Positions 1 to 5,716 of a stretch of DNA of 7,927 nt are shown one piece after another. Under the pieces are notes generated by a model, which was not told the origin of the DNA, did no database searches, and was given only the letters and a program-made list of their open reading frames with translations. Made by a program: the position numbers and the translations under genes. Source of the DNA: Faecousia sp. (GTDB lineage: Bacteria; Bacillota; Clostridia; Oscillospirales; Oscillospiraceae); the NCBI GenBank assembly GCA_029258495.1, contig JARHYV010000138.1, positions 1-7,927 of the forward strand. Direction: 5' to 3'. The first letter of the stretch is position 1, and the number at the start of each line of letters is the position of its first letter.

Positions 1-178
1 GAAATGATGCATACAAAAGTGAAAAGACCGGAAGAAAAGCAGTTGCCTCATGTGAAAAAATATGATAGCATGATTCTGTATAAGATGTGGTTATACTGTA
101 AAAGCGGACGAACTGACTGCTTTAGAACCAGAGAAACTGAAAATCATCATACAGAAAACGGATATTAGGCAGGTGTGA
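1..178 (+). CDS. 3' end of an unidentified upstream gene, probably frameshifted
   Basis: Frame 1 is open from the left edge to a TAG at 166-168. The protein-like part of this reading seems to cover only about the first 33 codons. From about 101, frame 2 gives a far more protein-like tail (ADELTALEPEKLKIIIQKTD, then IRQV) ending at TGA 176-178. The two readings join cleanly if one A is removed from the AAAA run at 100-103. That suggests a single-base insertion or sequencing error near the 3' end of a gene that begins outside the window. With the corrected frame, the stop lies 5 bases before the response regulator start, as expected for operon partners. I do not recognise the family; the visible end is charged and carries no membrane segment. 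It could instead be non-coding, or a real short frame-1 tail. Confidence 0.35.
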
Positions 179-183
179 GGTAG

Positions 184-888
184 ATGTTCAATATAGCAGT
201 GGTTGAGGACAACGATCAGGATGCGAAAAATCTTATGGATGCGCTGACCCGATATGCATCGAAAAATCAGCTGGAATTCTCCATTACGCGGTATCCTGAC
301 GCATTCAAGCTGATCAATGTCTACAAATCAAATTACGATCTGATATTTTTGGATATTGAAATGCCTCATATGTCAGGCATGGAAGCAGCAAAAGCGATCA
401 GGCATATGGATCACGGCGTGACCATCGTGTTCGTGACCAACATGGCGCAGTATGCGGTAGAAGGGTATGCCGTAGAGGCATTTGACTATATCCTGAAACC
501 CATCAATGATTATGCATTCGATCTGAAACTCAAAAGGATCATGACCCATGTGGGCAGTGCCGTGGGAAAGCGGATCGTGATCCGAGTGGATGGTGAAACC
601 ATCGGACTCCAGACTCGGATGATCTACTATGTAGAGGCAGATGGGCACTATCTGAACTGGCATACCAGAGATCTGGTGTACCGCTCTCTCGGAACGCTGA
701 AATCCATAGCGCAGCAGCTGCCGGACAGCTACTGTCCCATCAGCCGCTGGCATGTGGTGAATATGCAGTATGTGCGCAGTGTGGTGGGAGACGATATGGT
801 AGTGGAAGGTGAAAAACTCCACATCGGTCGATCTTATAAGCAGAAGTTTTTGCAGGCCTATGCAGAATATATGGTAGGTGGGACATAA
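184..888 (+). CDS. LytTR-family two-component response regulator (AgrA/LytR type)
   Basis: A cytoplasmic DNA-binding response regulator of 234 residues, the usual length for the family. The receiver domain covers about residues 1-120: acidic pocket E8-D9, phosphoacceptor D57 in YDLIFLDIEMP, the conserved Thr at T85, and K105 in YILKP. The LytTR domain covers about 128-230, with the family segment IYYVEADGHYLNW at 147-159 and WHVVN at 189-193. LytTR proteins bind short direct repeats upstream of target promoters. The start follows AGGTG at 171-175 with an 8-base gap. The stop TAA is directly followed by the kinase ATG, so the two genes are probably translationally coupled. The kinase is the evident phosphodonor. 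The regulated genes are unknown; the GH3 operon downstream is a candidate by position only. Family call is very secure; specific ortholog not assignable. Confidence 0.95.
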   Translation: MFNIAVVEDNDQDAKNLMDALTRYASKNQLEFSITRYPDAFKLINVYKSNYDLIFLDIEMPHMSGMEAAKAIRHMDHGVTIVFVTNMAQYAVEGYAVEAFDYILKPINDYAFDLKLKRIMTHVGSAVGKRIVIRVDGETIGLQTRMIYYVEADGHYLNWHTRDLVYRSLGTLKSIAQQLPDSYCPISRWHVVNMQYVRSVVGDDMVVEGEKLHIGRSYKQKFLQAYAEYMVGGT

Positions 889-2184
889 ATGATGGATGAA
901 TTTTTGTTGGTATATTTGCAGAATGTGATGTGTCTTCTGCCCTTCTTTGTTAATTTTCCGAGGAGGAAGTATTTTTTGCTGAGGATCCTTGGAGCCCTTG
1001 CTCTGGGAATGGTGTTTGTGCACCTCATCAGCTGTGTGTTCTACACATCTAATCTGCTTGTTTTTATTTATTATGTGATCGAGTTCTGTATGCTCTGGGG
1101 AATCTTTCACTTCTGTTTCCAGACCAGCGTGGAGCAGGCACTGTGCTGTGCCAGTGCAGGACGGGCTACGCAGCATCTGATATATCAGGTGCTGCAGCTG
1201 ATCGGTTTGGCGCTGAACCCGTCAGAATATCTGGCGCCCGATTCGGTATGGTATTTTTCCGGTGCGCTGCTCAGCTATGTGCCATTCAGTGCGCTGATGT
1301 ATTGGACAGTAGGTCGGAAGATCAGTGTTTCGGACTTTGCCTATGAGAAGGGTGAGATCCGTCGCAGAATGGGCATGCTCAGCGCGATCATGGTTCTGGT
1401 GTGCGTGGGAATCACACGCTTTTCTAAAATCAGTACCGAGCACGATGTCTATTCGACCATTGCCGGCAGTCTTTATGCCATTGCCTGCTGCCTGTTGTGC
1501 CTGCTTATGCAGTTTGAGCTGAATCGCCGGGCCAAGCTGGCCAAAGAGATGGAAATGGTTCGCATGCTGTGGAAGAAAGAAAGCAAGCAGATGGCAGAGC
1601 GGAAGGATACGATCGAGCTCATCAATATGAAGTGCCATGATATCCGCCACAAGCTGGAGGATTTTCATCTGCCCATTACCGATGACGAGCAGAAGGAGAT
1701 CAAGTCCCTGATCCGCATCTATGACCAGACCTATCATACCGGCAGCCAGACACTGGATGTGCTGCTGGCAGATCGGGCGCTGCTGTGTGAGAAGGATCAC
1801 ATTCAGCTGAGTTTTATGGGCGACGGCAGCTGCCTGAAGTTCCTTACGGAGTCTGACCTATATTCCCTCCTCGGCAATGCGCTGGGCAATGCTATTGAGG
1901 CATCCAGAGGAGAAGATGAGGAAAAACGGCAGATCAGTATGATCATCCGCAGCAGCGGCGATCTGGTATCTGTCAGCGTAACCAATTATTACAAAGGTCA
2001 GCTGTACTTTGAAGAGGAGCTGCCTGTCACGACCCGTCCGGACATGGAGGGCTATCATGGATATGGTATGAAGAGCATGAGAGCCATCGCTCAAAAATAC
2101 GGCGGAAGATTGAAGGTCAAGGCGGAACACGGCGTGTTCAATCTGACGATCTGGCTGGTGGACAGCACGCAGGAGCCGGTCTGA
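889..2184 (+). CDS. GHKL-domain sensor histidine kinase (AgrC-like)
   Basis: A membrane sensor kinase of 431 residues. The N-terminal half (about 1-210) has several hydrophobic helices, roughly at 5-22, 29-50, 54-77, 95-110, 121-140, 161-176 and 187-207, with no large extracellular domain. This is as in AgrC-type peptide sensors. A charged linker/coiled coil (212-240) leads to the phosphoacceptor motif KCHDIRHKL with H250. The ATPase domain shows an N-box at 326-338 (SLLGNALGNAIEA) and a G-box at 391-397 (GYGMKSM). The more usual N-box in this family reads LGNALDNAIEA, so G333 is a small deviation. AGGTGGGA at 876-883 serves as ribosome binding site; a second ATG directly follows (892), so the start could be one codon later. 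It is paired with the preceding regulator, which comes before the kinase, the reverse of classical agrCA. The signal sensed is unknown. Confidence 0.95.
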   Translation: MMDEFLLVYLQNVMCLLPFFVNFPRRKYFLLRILGALALGMVFVHLISCVFYTSNLLVFIYYVIEFCMLWGIFHFCFQTSVEQALCCASAGRATQHLIYQVLQLIGLALNPSEYLAPDSVWYFSGALLSYVPFSALMYWTVGRKISVSDFAYEKGEIRRRMGMLSAIMVLVCVGITRFSKISTEHDVYSTIAGSLYAIACCLLCLLMQFELNRRAKLAKEMEMVRMLWKKESKQMAERKDTIELINMKCHDIRHKLEDFHLPITDDEQKEIKSLIRIYDQTYHTGSQTLDVLLADRALLCEKDHIQLSFMGDGSCLKFLTESDLYSLLGNALGNAIEASRGEDEEKRQISMIIRSSGDLVSVSVTNYYKGQLYFEEELPVTTRPDMEGYHGYGMKSMRAIAQKYGGRLKVKAEHGVFNLTIWLVDSTQEPV

Positions 2185-2204
2185 TCCCTGCGGTCAGAGG
2201 CTCC
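2172..2204 (+). terminator. Hairpin spanning the kinase stop codon, possible weak terminator
   Basis: GGAGCC (2172-2177) pairs with GGCTCC (2199-2204), and TCTGA (2180-2184) pairs with TCAGA (2194-2198), with a two-base GG bulge and a 9-base loop. The kinase TGA is inside the left arm. What follows is GGGAAAGGGATTTCTG, with no real U-run, so it is at best a weak or factor-assisted terminator, or an mRNA 3'-end stabiliser. Confidence 0.35.
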
Positions 2205-2260
2205 GGGAAAGGGATTTCTGTGTCGAAAGCTCAAAAAGTAGAATGAGTAATTATGCACAA

Positions 2261-2278
2261 AAATTATAATTATAATTT
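2261..2278. repeat. 18-base perfect AT palindrome
   Basis: AAATTATAATTATAATTT is its own reverse complement. It contains two TATAAT hexamers (2265-2270 and 2271-2276), also readable on the other strand. No good -35 hexamer lies 16-18 bases upstream on the + strand. It could be an operator, a DNA-bending site, or a chance product of AT-richness. Confidence 0.45.
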
Positions 2279-2312
2279 AGTACACTTAAACAAAAGTAGG
2301 GTGGGGTGTACT
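2279..2312. repeat. Inverted repeat AGTACAC / GTGTACT
   Basis: A perfect 7-base inverted repeat, AGTACAC (2279-2285) and GTGTACT (2306-2312), separated by 20 bases. It abuts the AT palindrome. The spacing fits two half-sites on nearby helical faces, or a weak RNA hairpin if transcribed (two further G-U pairs extend it). Function unknown. Confidence 0.35.
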
Positions 2313-2382
2313 CCTCTGACAAGAAATGGGTATATATCCATATGTCACTTGTGCAAAATATCTGCATCTTATGCATAAACTG

Positions 2383-2409
2383 TTGTGTAAACCCGGGATT
2401 TGATATAAA
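2383..2409 (+). promoter_or_regulatory. Extended -10 promoter for the GH3 operon
   Basis: TGATATAAA at 2401-2409 is a good extended -10 element (TG, one base, then TATAAA). The best -35 candidate is TTGTGT at 2383-2388 with a short 15-base spacer, so the TG extension probably matters. Transcription would begin near 2415-2417, leaving a leader of about 65 bases before the GH3 start at 2483. Called by eye. Confidence 0.5.
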
Positions 2410-2419
2410 ATGGCGGGAG

Positions 2420-2451
2420 TTAGTCGAAGGAGCGGATTTTAGGTCGACTGA
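2420..2451 (+). promoter_or_regulatory. 5'-leader hairpin enclosing a copy of the Shine-Dalgarno
   Basis: AGTCGA (2422-2427) pairs with TCGACT (2444-2449), extendable by a U-G and a U-A pair. The loop region carries GAAGGAGCG (2426-2434), identical to the nine bases GAAGGAGCG at 2468-2476 that include the true ribosome binding site of the GH3 gene. No start codon in a useful position follows the upstream copy. The hairpin lies at the predicted 5' end of the transcript and may protect the mRNA or act as a ribosome standby site. Confidence 0.35.
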
Positions 2452-2482
2452 CAATGCTATTTATATAGAAGGAGCGCTGTTT

Positions 2483-4783
2483 ATGAAAAGAATCATTTCC
2501 CTGCTGCTGTCGGCAACGATGGTGGTCTCTGTGGCTGCTGGCTGCGGCATTGCAGACAAGCAGACCTACATCGAAGCCCCTTACACTGCTGCCGATGACA
2601 GTGAACTGACCTCTAAGTTCTTGACTCCCGTATTCTACGAGAATGAGAACGGTCCCACCATCGGTGTCACCCTGCTGGGCGTTATTGAGAAGGACGGTAA
2701 GTACTACCGCGATCTGGATAACGACCACGAGCTGGATGAGTTCGAGGATTGGAACCTGGATGCTCAGACCCGTGCTGAGGCTCTGGCCAAGGCCATGAGT
2801 GTCAATCAGCTGACCCACACTCTGTTCAATGTGATGGCTTATAGCCCCCTGTACACAAAGAAGGATGAGGTCGTTGATGAGAACGGCCAGCCCATCTGGA
2901 CCAAGCTGTATGCAACTTCTCTGGAGTGGGGTGTAAAAGAGACCCCCGATGTTACCAACATCGAGCTGCTGAACAATGAAGGTTTCCGCACCTTTGTTCT
3001 TCGTAACGACCCCGAGACCGAGGTTGCTGTTTGGTTCAACAACGGTCTGGAGCAGTACAGTGAGTATGCTGCCATCAACGGTAACGAAGTGGCAATTCCT
3101 TTCTTCTGCTATACAAACCCCATCAAGCATGGCCTGCCTAATTCTGAGGGTATGACCGCTGCTGCTCTCGGCGCCGGCAATGCTGACAAGGTTTTGGAAG
3201 ATGCTCAGTATGACCGCGTGGTTATGCTGGCAAAGGGTATCGACGGCATTTACGGCCCTCAGGTCGATATTGCAAGTGATCCCCGTTGGTCCCGTAACGC
3301 AAGCACCTATGGTGAGCGTGAGGACATGAGTGCTGAGATCGCCCGTAACCTGGTTCTGGGTTATCAGAACGGCGATCAGGGAATGGTTCCCGGCAGCGTC
3401 CTGCTGACCATCAAGCACTTCCCCGGCGACGGTTCCAGCTACAACGGTTTTGAGAGCCATTCTGAAACCGGACGCTACCGTGTCTACTCTGTTGAGAATT
3501 CTCTGGCTAACTATCAGCTGAAACCCTTCATTGCAGCCTTTGAGGCCGGTGTTGCCGGCGTCATGCCTGGTTACTCTCAGCCCATCGTTGACGAGCGTAT
3601 TGCTCCTCAGGTGCTGGAGTACAACGGTAAGACCTACGACATCCTCTACGGCGGCCGCGGCAATGCCTTCAACGACGGCATCCTGCAGGGTCTGCTGCGC
3701 GGTATTCTGGGCTTTGACGGCCTGATCAACTCCGACTCCCTGAACCCCGGTTGTCAGCAGGGTGTTGAGGATCTGACCAACTACGAGCGTATCGTTTCTT
3801 TTGTTAAGTCCGGTAACGACTGCGGTGTTATCAGCTTTAAGGACGGCAAGCCCGTTGAGTATCTGGAAACTGCTCTGGAGCGTAATGAGCTGACCCGTGA
3901 GGATCTGGAGCGTTCCGCAGTGAACCGTCTGAAGGTTCAGGTGCAGAGCGGCAATCTGGATAACCCCTACCGCAACATGGATGACAGCGTTGCAGCTGTC
4001 AACGATGTGACTCCCAAGGTTCAGGCTCTGGCTCAGGAAATGAACCTGAACTCTGTTGTTCTGATGAAGAACAGCGAGAACACCCTGCCCCTGAAGGATA
4101 CCACCAAGAAGATCTACATCCATGGCTTTAACCAGAAGGACGATGCCAAGATGGATGGCATGGTCACTGCTCTGGAAACTGCCGGCTTTACCGTGGTTGA
4201 GGATTACGCTGAGGCAAATGTTGCTTACCTGCGTGTGACTCCCACCATCGAGGGTACCGGCTCCAGCAAGCTGGCAGTCTTGGATCTGGTTGCAGATGTA
4301 GAGACTCCCATTTATGATAAGAATGCCAAGCGTACCGATGAGACTGCAATCGTCACCACCGTTGCAGGCATGGAGGACTTCCAGAAGATCGCTGATGCAG
4401 TTCATGCAAACGGCGGTAAGGTCGTTGGCGAGATCAATGCCTCCAACCCCTGGATCCTGGGCAACATGGAGCCCTTCTGTGATGCACTGATCGGCACCTT
4501 CGTCAACACTGACGAGTCCATTGCCAAGGTGGTCACCGGTGAGCACAATCCCACCGGCAAGCTGCCTCTGACCATGGTCGCTGATAAGTCCGTCATCGCT
4601 CTGGTTGAAACAGATCTGAACGGTGAGGTTTGGGACATCTGCGTATCGCCTAACGATGTTCCCGGCTATGTCAAGGATCAGCACATGAGTGCAGAGGTCC
4701 TGGCAAATTCTCCCTCCGGCTCCTATGCATACAAGGATGCTGCTGGCAACCTGTATGTTTCCGGTTTCGGTCTGAGCTATTAA
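2483..4783 (+). CDS. Surface lipoprotein, glycoside hydrolase family 3 (beta-glycosidase-like)
   Basis: A predicted exported lipoprotein of 766 residues. The signal peptide ends in AAGC with lipidated C21, so it should sit on the outer face of the membrane. An EF-hand/dockerin-like calcium loop lies at 77-88 (D77, D79, D81, E83, D85, E88), just before the GH3 N-terminal barrel. Barrel landmarks are GPQVDIASDPRWSR (258-271), KHFPGDG (311-317) and GFDGLINSDS (410-419), where D418 fits the catalytic nucleophile. The GH3 C-domain follows from about 515 (SVVLMKN 524-530; NPTGKLPLT 689-697). The protein stops right after FGLSY, so the Fn3-like domain common in GH3 is absent. GH3 enzymes remove beta-linked glucose, xylose or similar sugars; the substrate here is undetermined. 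The start at 2483 was chosen over an earlier in-frame GTG because AGAAGGAG (2467-2474) and the signal peptide fit it. Codons are strongly optimised, suggesting high expression. Confidence 0.92.
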   Translation: MKRIISLLLSATMVVSVAAGCGIADKQTYIEAPYTAADDSELTSKFLTPVFYENENGPTIGVTLLGVIEKDGKYYRDLDNDHELDEFEDWNLDAQTRAEALAKAMSVNQLTHTLFNVMAYSPLYTKKDEVVDENGQPIWTKLYATSLEWGVKETPDVTNIELLNNEGFRTFVLRNDPETEVAVWFNNGLEQYSEYAAINGNEVAIPFFCYTNPIKHGLPNSEGMTAAALGAGNADKVLEDAQYDRVVMLAKGIDGIYGPQVDIASDPRWSRNASTYGEREDMSAEIARNLVLGYQNGDQGMVPGSVLLTIKHFPGDGSSYNGFESHSETGRYRVYSVENSLANYQLKPFIAAFEAGVAGVMPGYSQPIVDERIAPQVLEYNGKTYDILYGGRGNAFNDGILQGLLRGILGFDGLINSDSLNPGCQQGVEDLTNYERIVSFVKSGNDCGVISFKDGKPVEYLETALERNELTREDLERSAVNRLKVQVQSGNLDNPYRNMDDSVAAVNDVTPKVQALAQEMNLNSVVLMKNSENTLPLKDTTKKIYIHGFNQKDDAKMDGMVTALETAGFTVVEDYAEANVAYLRVTPTIEGTGSSKLAVLDLVADVETPIYDKNAKRTDETAIVTTVAGMEDFQKIADAVHANGGKVVGEINASNPWILGNMEPFCDALIGTFVNTDESIAKVVTGEHNPTGKLPLTMVADKSVIALVETDLNGEVWDICVSPNDVPGYVKDQHMSAEVLANSPSGSYAYKDAAGNLYVSGFGLSY

Positions 4784-4790
4784 TCGTCTT

Positions 4791-4850
4791 TCAGCTGGAT
4801 TTTCCGGCTGACCTAAAAGGGGCAGATCCCTGATCTCAGGAATCTGTCCC
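4791..4850 (+). promoter_or_regulatory. Two tandem hairpins between the GH3 and lipoprotein genes
   Basis: The first hairpin is 4791-4811: TCAGCTGGA and TCCGGCTGA pair over 9 bases with one G-U and a TTT loop. The second is 4819-4850: 15-base arms with one G-U and one C-A mismatch, closing on an ATCT loop. Neither is followed by a U-run, so a simple intrinsic terminator is unlikely. They may block 3' exonucleases, set transcript ratios inside the operon, or give partial termination. The remainder of this 116-base gap ends in the strong ribosome binding site AAGGAGA (4884-4890). Confidence 0.5.
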
Positions 4851-4899
4851 ACATGGTCTAACAACACATATATACATTATTAAAAGGAGAACAAGTTCT

Positions 4900-5649
4900 A
4901 TGAAGAAAAAAATCGTTTGCCTCTGCTGCGCACTGAGCCTTTCCATGCTGGCTGCTTGCGGTGCATCCAACGATGCCGACAAGACCACTGAAACAACTGC
5001 AGCACCCACTGCTGTCACAGAGACCAAGGCTCCCGCTGAGACCAAGGTTCCTGAAGAAACCAAGGCTCAGGAGACCTCTTTTGAGATCGATCCCAATGCA
5101 GCTCCCACCGACCTGTTCCACGGCAGCGCCGTAACAGATCTGGAAGGTCAGTGGAAACTGTCCAAGGTCTTTGCTGACGGTCAGATCAGCGATGCAGCTG
5201 CCGATGCTGTCACTCTGGCTGTTAGCCTGTCTCTGGATCCTTCCGAGCTGGTTGATGAGCCTGCATATATCCATAACCAGGTTTACAACCTGATCGGCGA
5301 TCTGACCTTCGGTCAGGAGAGCGTTCTGAACGAACTGGCTGCTGACGACCTGAAGGGTTATCGCGGTGCTACCAGCTGGTCTGATTTCTCTCAGGGTCAG
5401 AAGGGCCAGGAGGGTGAGTTCTACAGCCAGCCCGGTGCTGCAACCATGCGTTTCAAGGATGTCGACGCATACGGCCTGTTCCTGGATCAGGTTGCAGGCG
5501 TTTCCGCTGACATCGACACCACTGAGCAGACCCTCATCATCGGTATGAACCATCAGGGCCAGCTGCTGCTGGGTTACAGCGATGAGCACATCGATCGTCC
5601 CAACACCGAGGGCGAGTGGGTCTACTGCCTGATTTTCGACAAAGCCTAA
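4900..5649 (+). CDS. Secreted lipoprotein of unknown function, possibly lipocalin-like
   Basis: A 249-residue predicted lipoprotein. Its signal peptide ends in the lipobox LAAC with C20 as the lipidated residue. Residues 21-62 form a low-complexity Thr/Glu/Lys/Pro/Ala linker with three six-residue repeats (ETKAPA, ETKVPE, ETKAQE at 41-58), probably a flexible stalk. The globular part runs from about 66 to 249. It starts LEGQWKLSKVFADGQIS, reminiscent of the first strand of lipocalin-like folds (GxW near the N-terminus), and ends with strand-like segments (QTLIIGMNHQGQLLLGY; EWVYCLIFDKA). I do not recognise a family. The ribosome binding site is AAGGAGA at 4884-4890, 9 bases upstream. It lies between two GH3 genes and shares their optimised codons. 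A role in glycan binding or in partnering the GH3 proteins is guesswork from context. Confidence 0.85.
   Translation: MKKKIVCLCCALSLSMLAACGASNDADKTTETTAAPTAVTETKAPAETKVPEETKAQETSFEIDPNAAPTDLFHGSAVTDLEGQWKLSKVFADGQISDAAADAVTLAVSLSLDPSELVDEPAYIHNQVYNLIGDLTFGQESVLNELAADDLKGYRGATSWSDFSQGQKGQEGEFYSQPGAATMRFKDVDAYGLFLDQVAGVSADIDTTEQTLIIGMNHQGQLLLGYSDEHIDRPNTEGEWVYCLIFDKA
5020..5073 (+). repeat. Three 18-base in-frame tandem repeats in the lipoprotein linker
   Basis: GAGACCAAGGCTCC (5020), GAGACCAAGGTTCC (5038) and GAAACCAAGGCTCA (5056) recur with an exact 18-base period. They encode ETKxPx-type hexapeptides in the membrane-proximal stalk. Copy number of such units often varies between strains. Confidence 0.75.
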
Positions 5650-5686
5650 TCGGAGATTTTACCCTCTTCGTTATCTGATTTTCCCC

Positions 5687-5716
5687 GGCTGCACAGGGGC
5701 ATGCTCCTGTGCAGCC
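5687..5716 (+). promoter_or_regulatory. Strong perfect hairpin before the small membrane protein
   Basis: GGCTGCACAGG (5687-5697) and CCTGTGCAGCC (5706-5716) pair perfectly over 11 bases. A G-U and a G-C pair extend the stem inward to a CATG tetraloop. The nearest T-run starts 13 bases after the stem, so it is not a standard terminator. The stem buries both the only conventional upstream start codon of the next gene (GTG 5709) and an AGGGG that could serve it. The second ribosome binding site AGGAG (5723-5727) is left free. Confidence 0.6.

Larger units (their letters stand above)
2251..2378 (+). promoter_or_regulatory. Three TTRTGCANAA boxes upstream of the GH3 operon
   Basis: Three similar 10-mers occur: TTATGCACAA (2251-2260), TTGTGCAAAA (2349-2358) and TTATGCATAA (2369-2378). 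The last is a perfect palindrome, and it sits immediately upstream of the putative -35 region of the GH3 promoter. Symmetric, repeated half-sites of this kind are typical of operators for dimeric regulators. The protein is unknown; the pattern does not resemble the direct-repeat sites described for AgrA-like LytTR regulators. Confidence 0.35.

Noticed and set aside
373..1176. 267-codon minus-strand frame across the regulator/kinase junction
   Set aside because: It is antisense to two confidently identified genes and is His/Ile rich with no recognisable domain.
2306..2482. Upstream GTG start extending the first GH3 protein by 59 residues
   Set aside because: The extension covers the promoter and leader hairpin, lacks a well-placed ribosome binding site, and would bury the lipoprotein signal peptide.
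3413..3433. KHFPGDG motif as a sign of NagZ-type beta-N-acetylglucosaminidase
   Set aside because: NagZ-type enzymes have KHFPGHG with a following His/Asp dyad and usually lack the GH3 C-domain; here the residue is Asp and the C-domain is present.
2420..4867. 815-codon open frame on the minus strand opposite the first GH3 gene
   Set aside because: It is a shadow of the biased codons on the + strand. Its translation is low-complexity (V, L, N, Q, H rich) with no motif, while the + strand has clear GH3 motifs.
4854..4880. Possible internal promoter before the lipoprotein gene (TGGTCT with CATTAT)
   Set aside because: The spacer is only 15 bases and both hexamers are poor matches; the AT-rich stretch is better seen as a ribosome-accessible leader.
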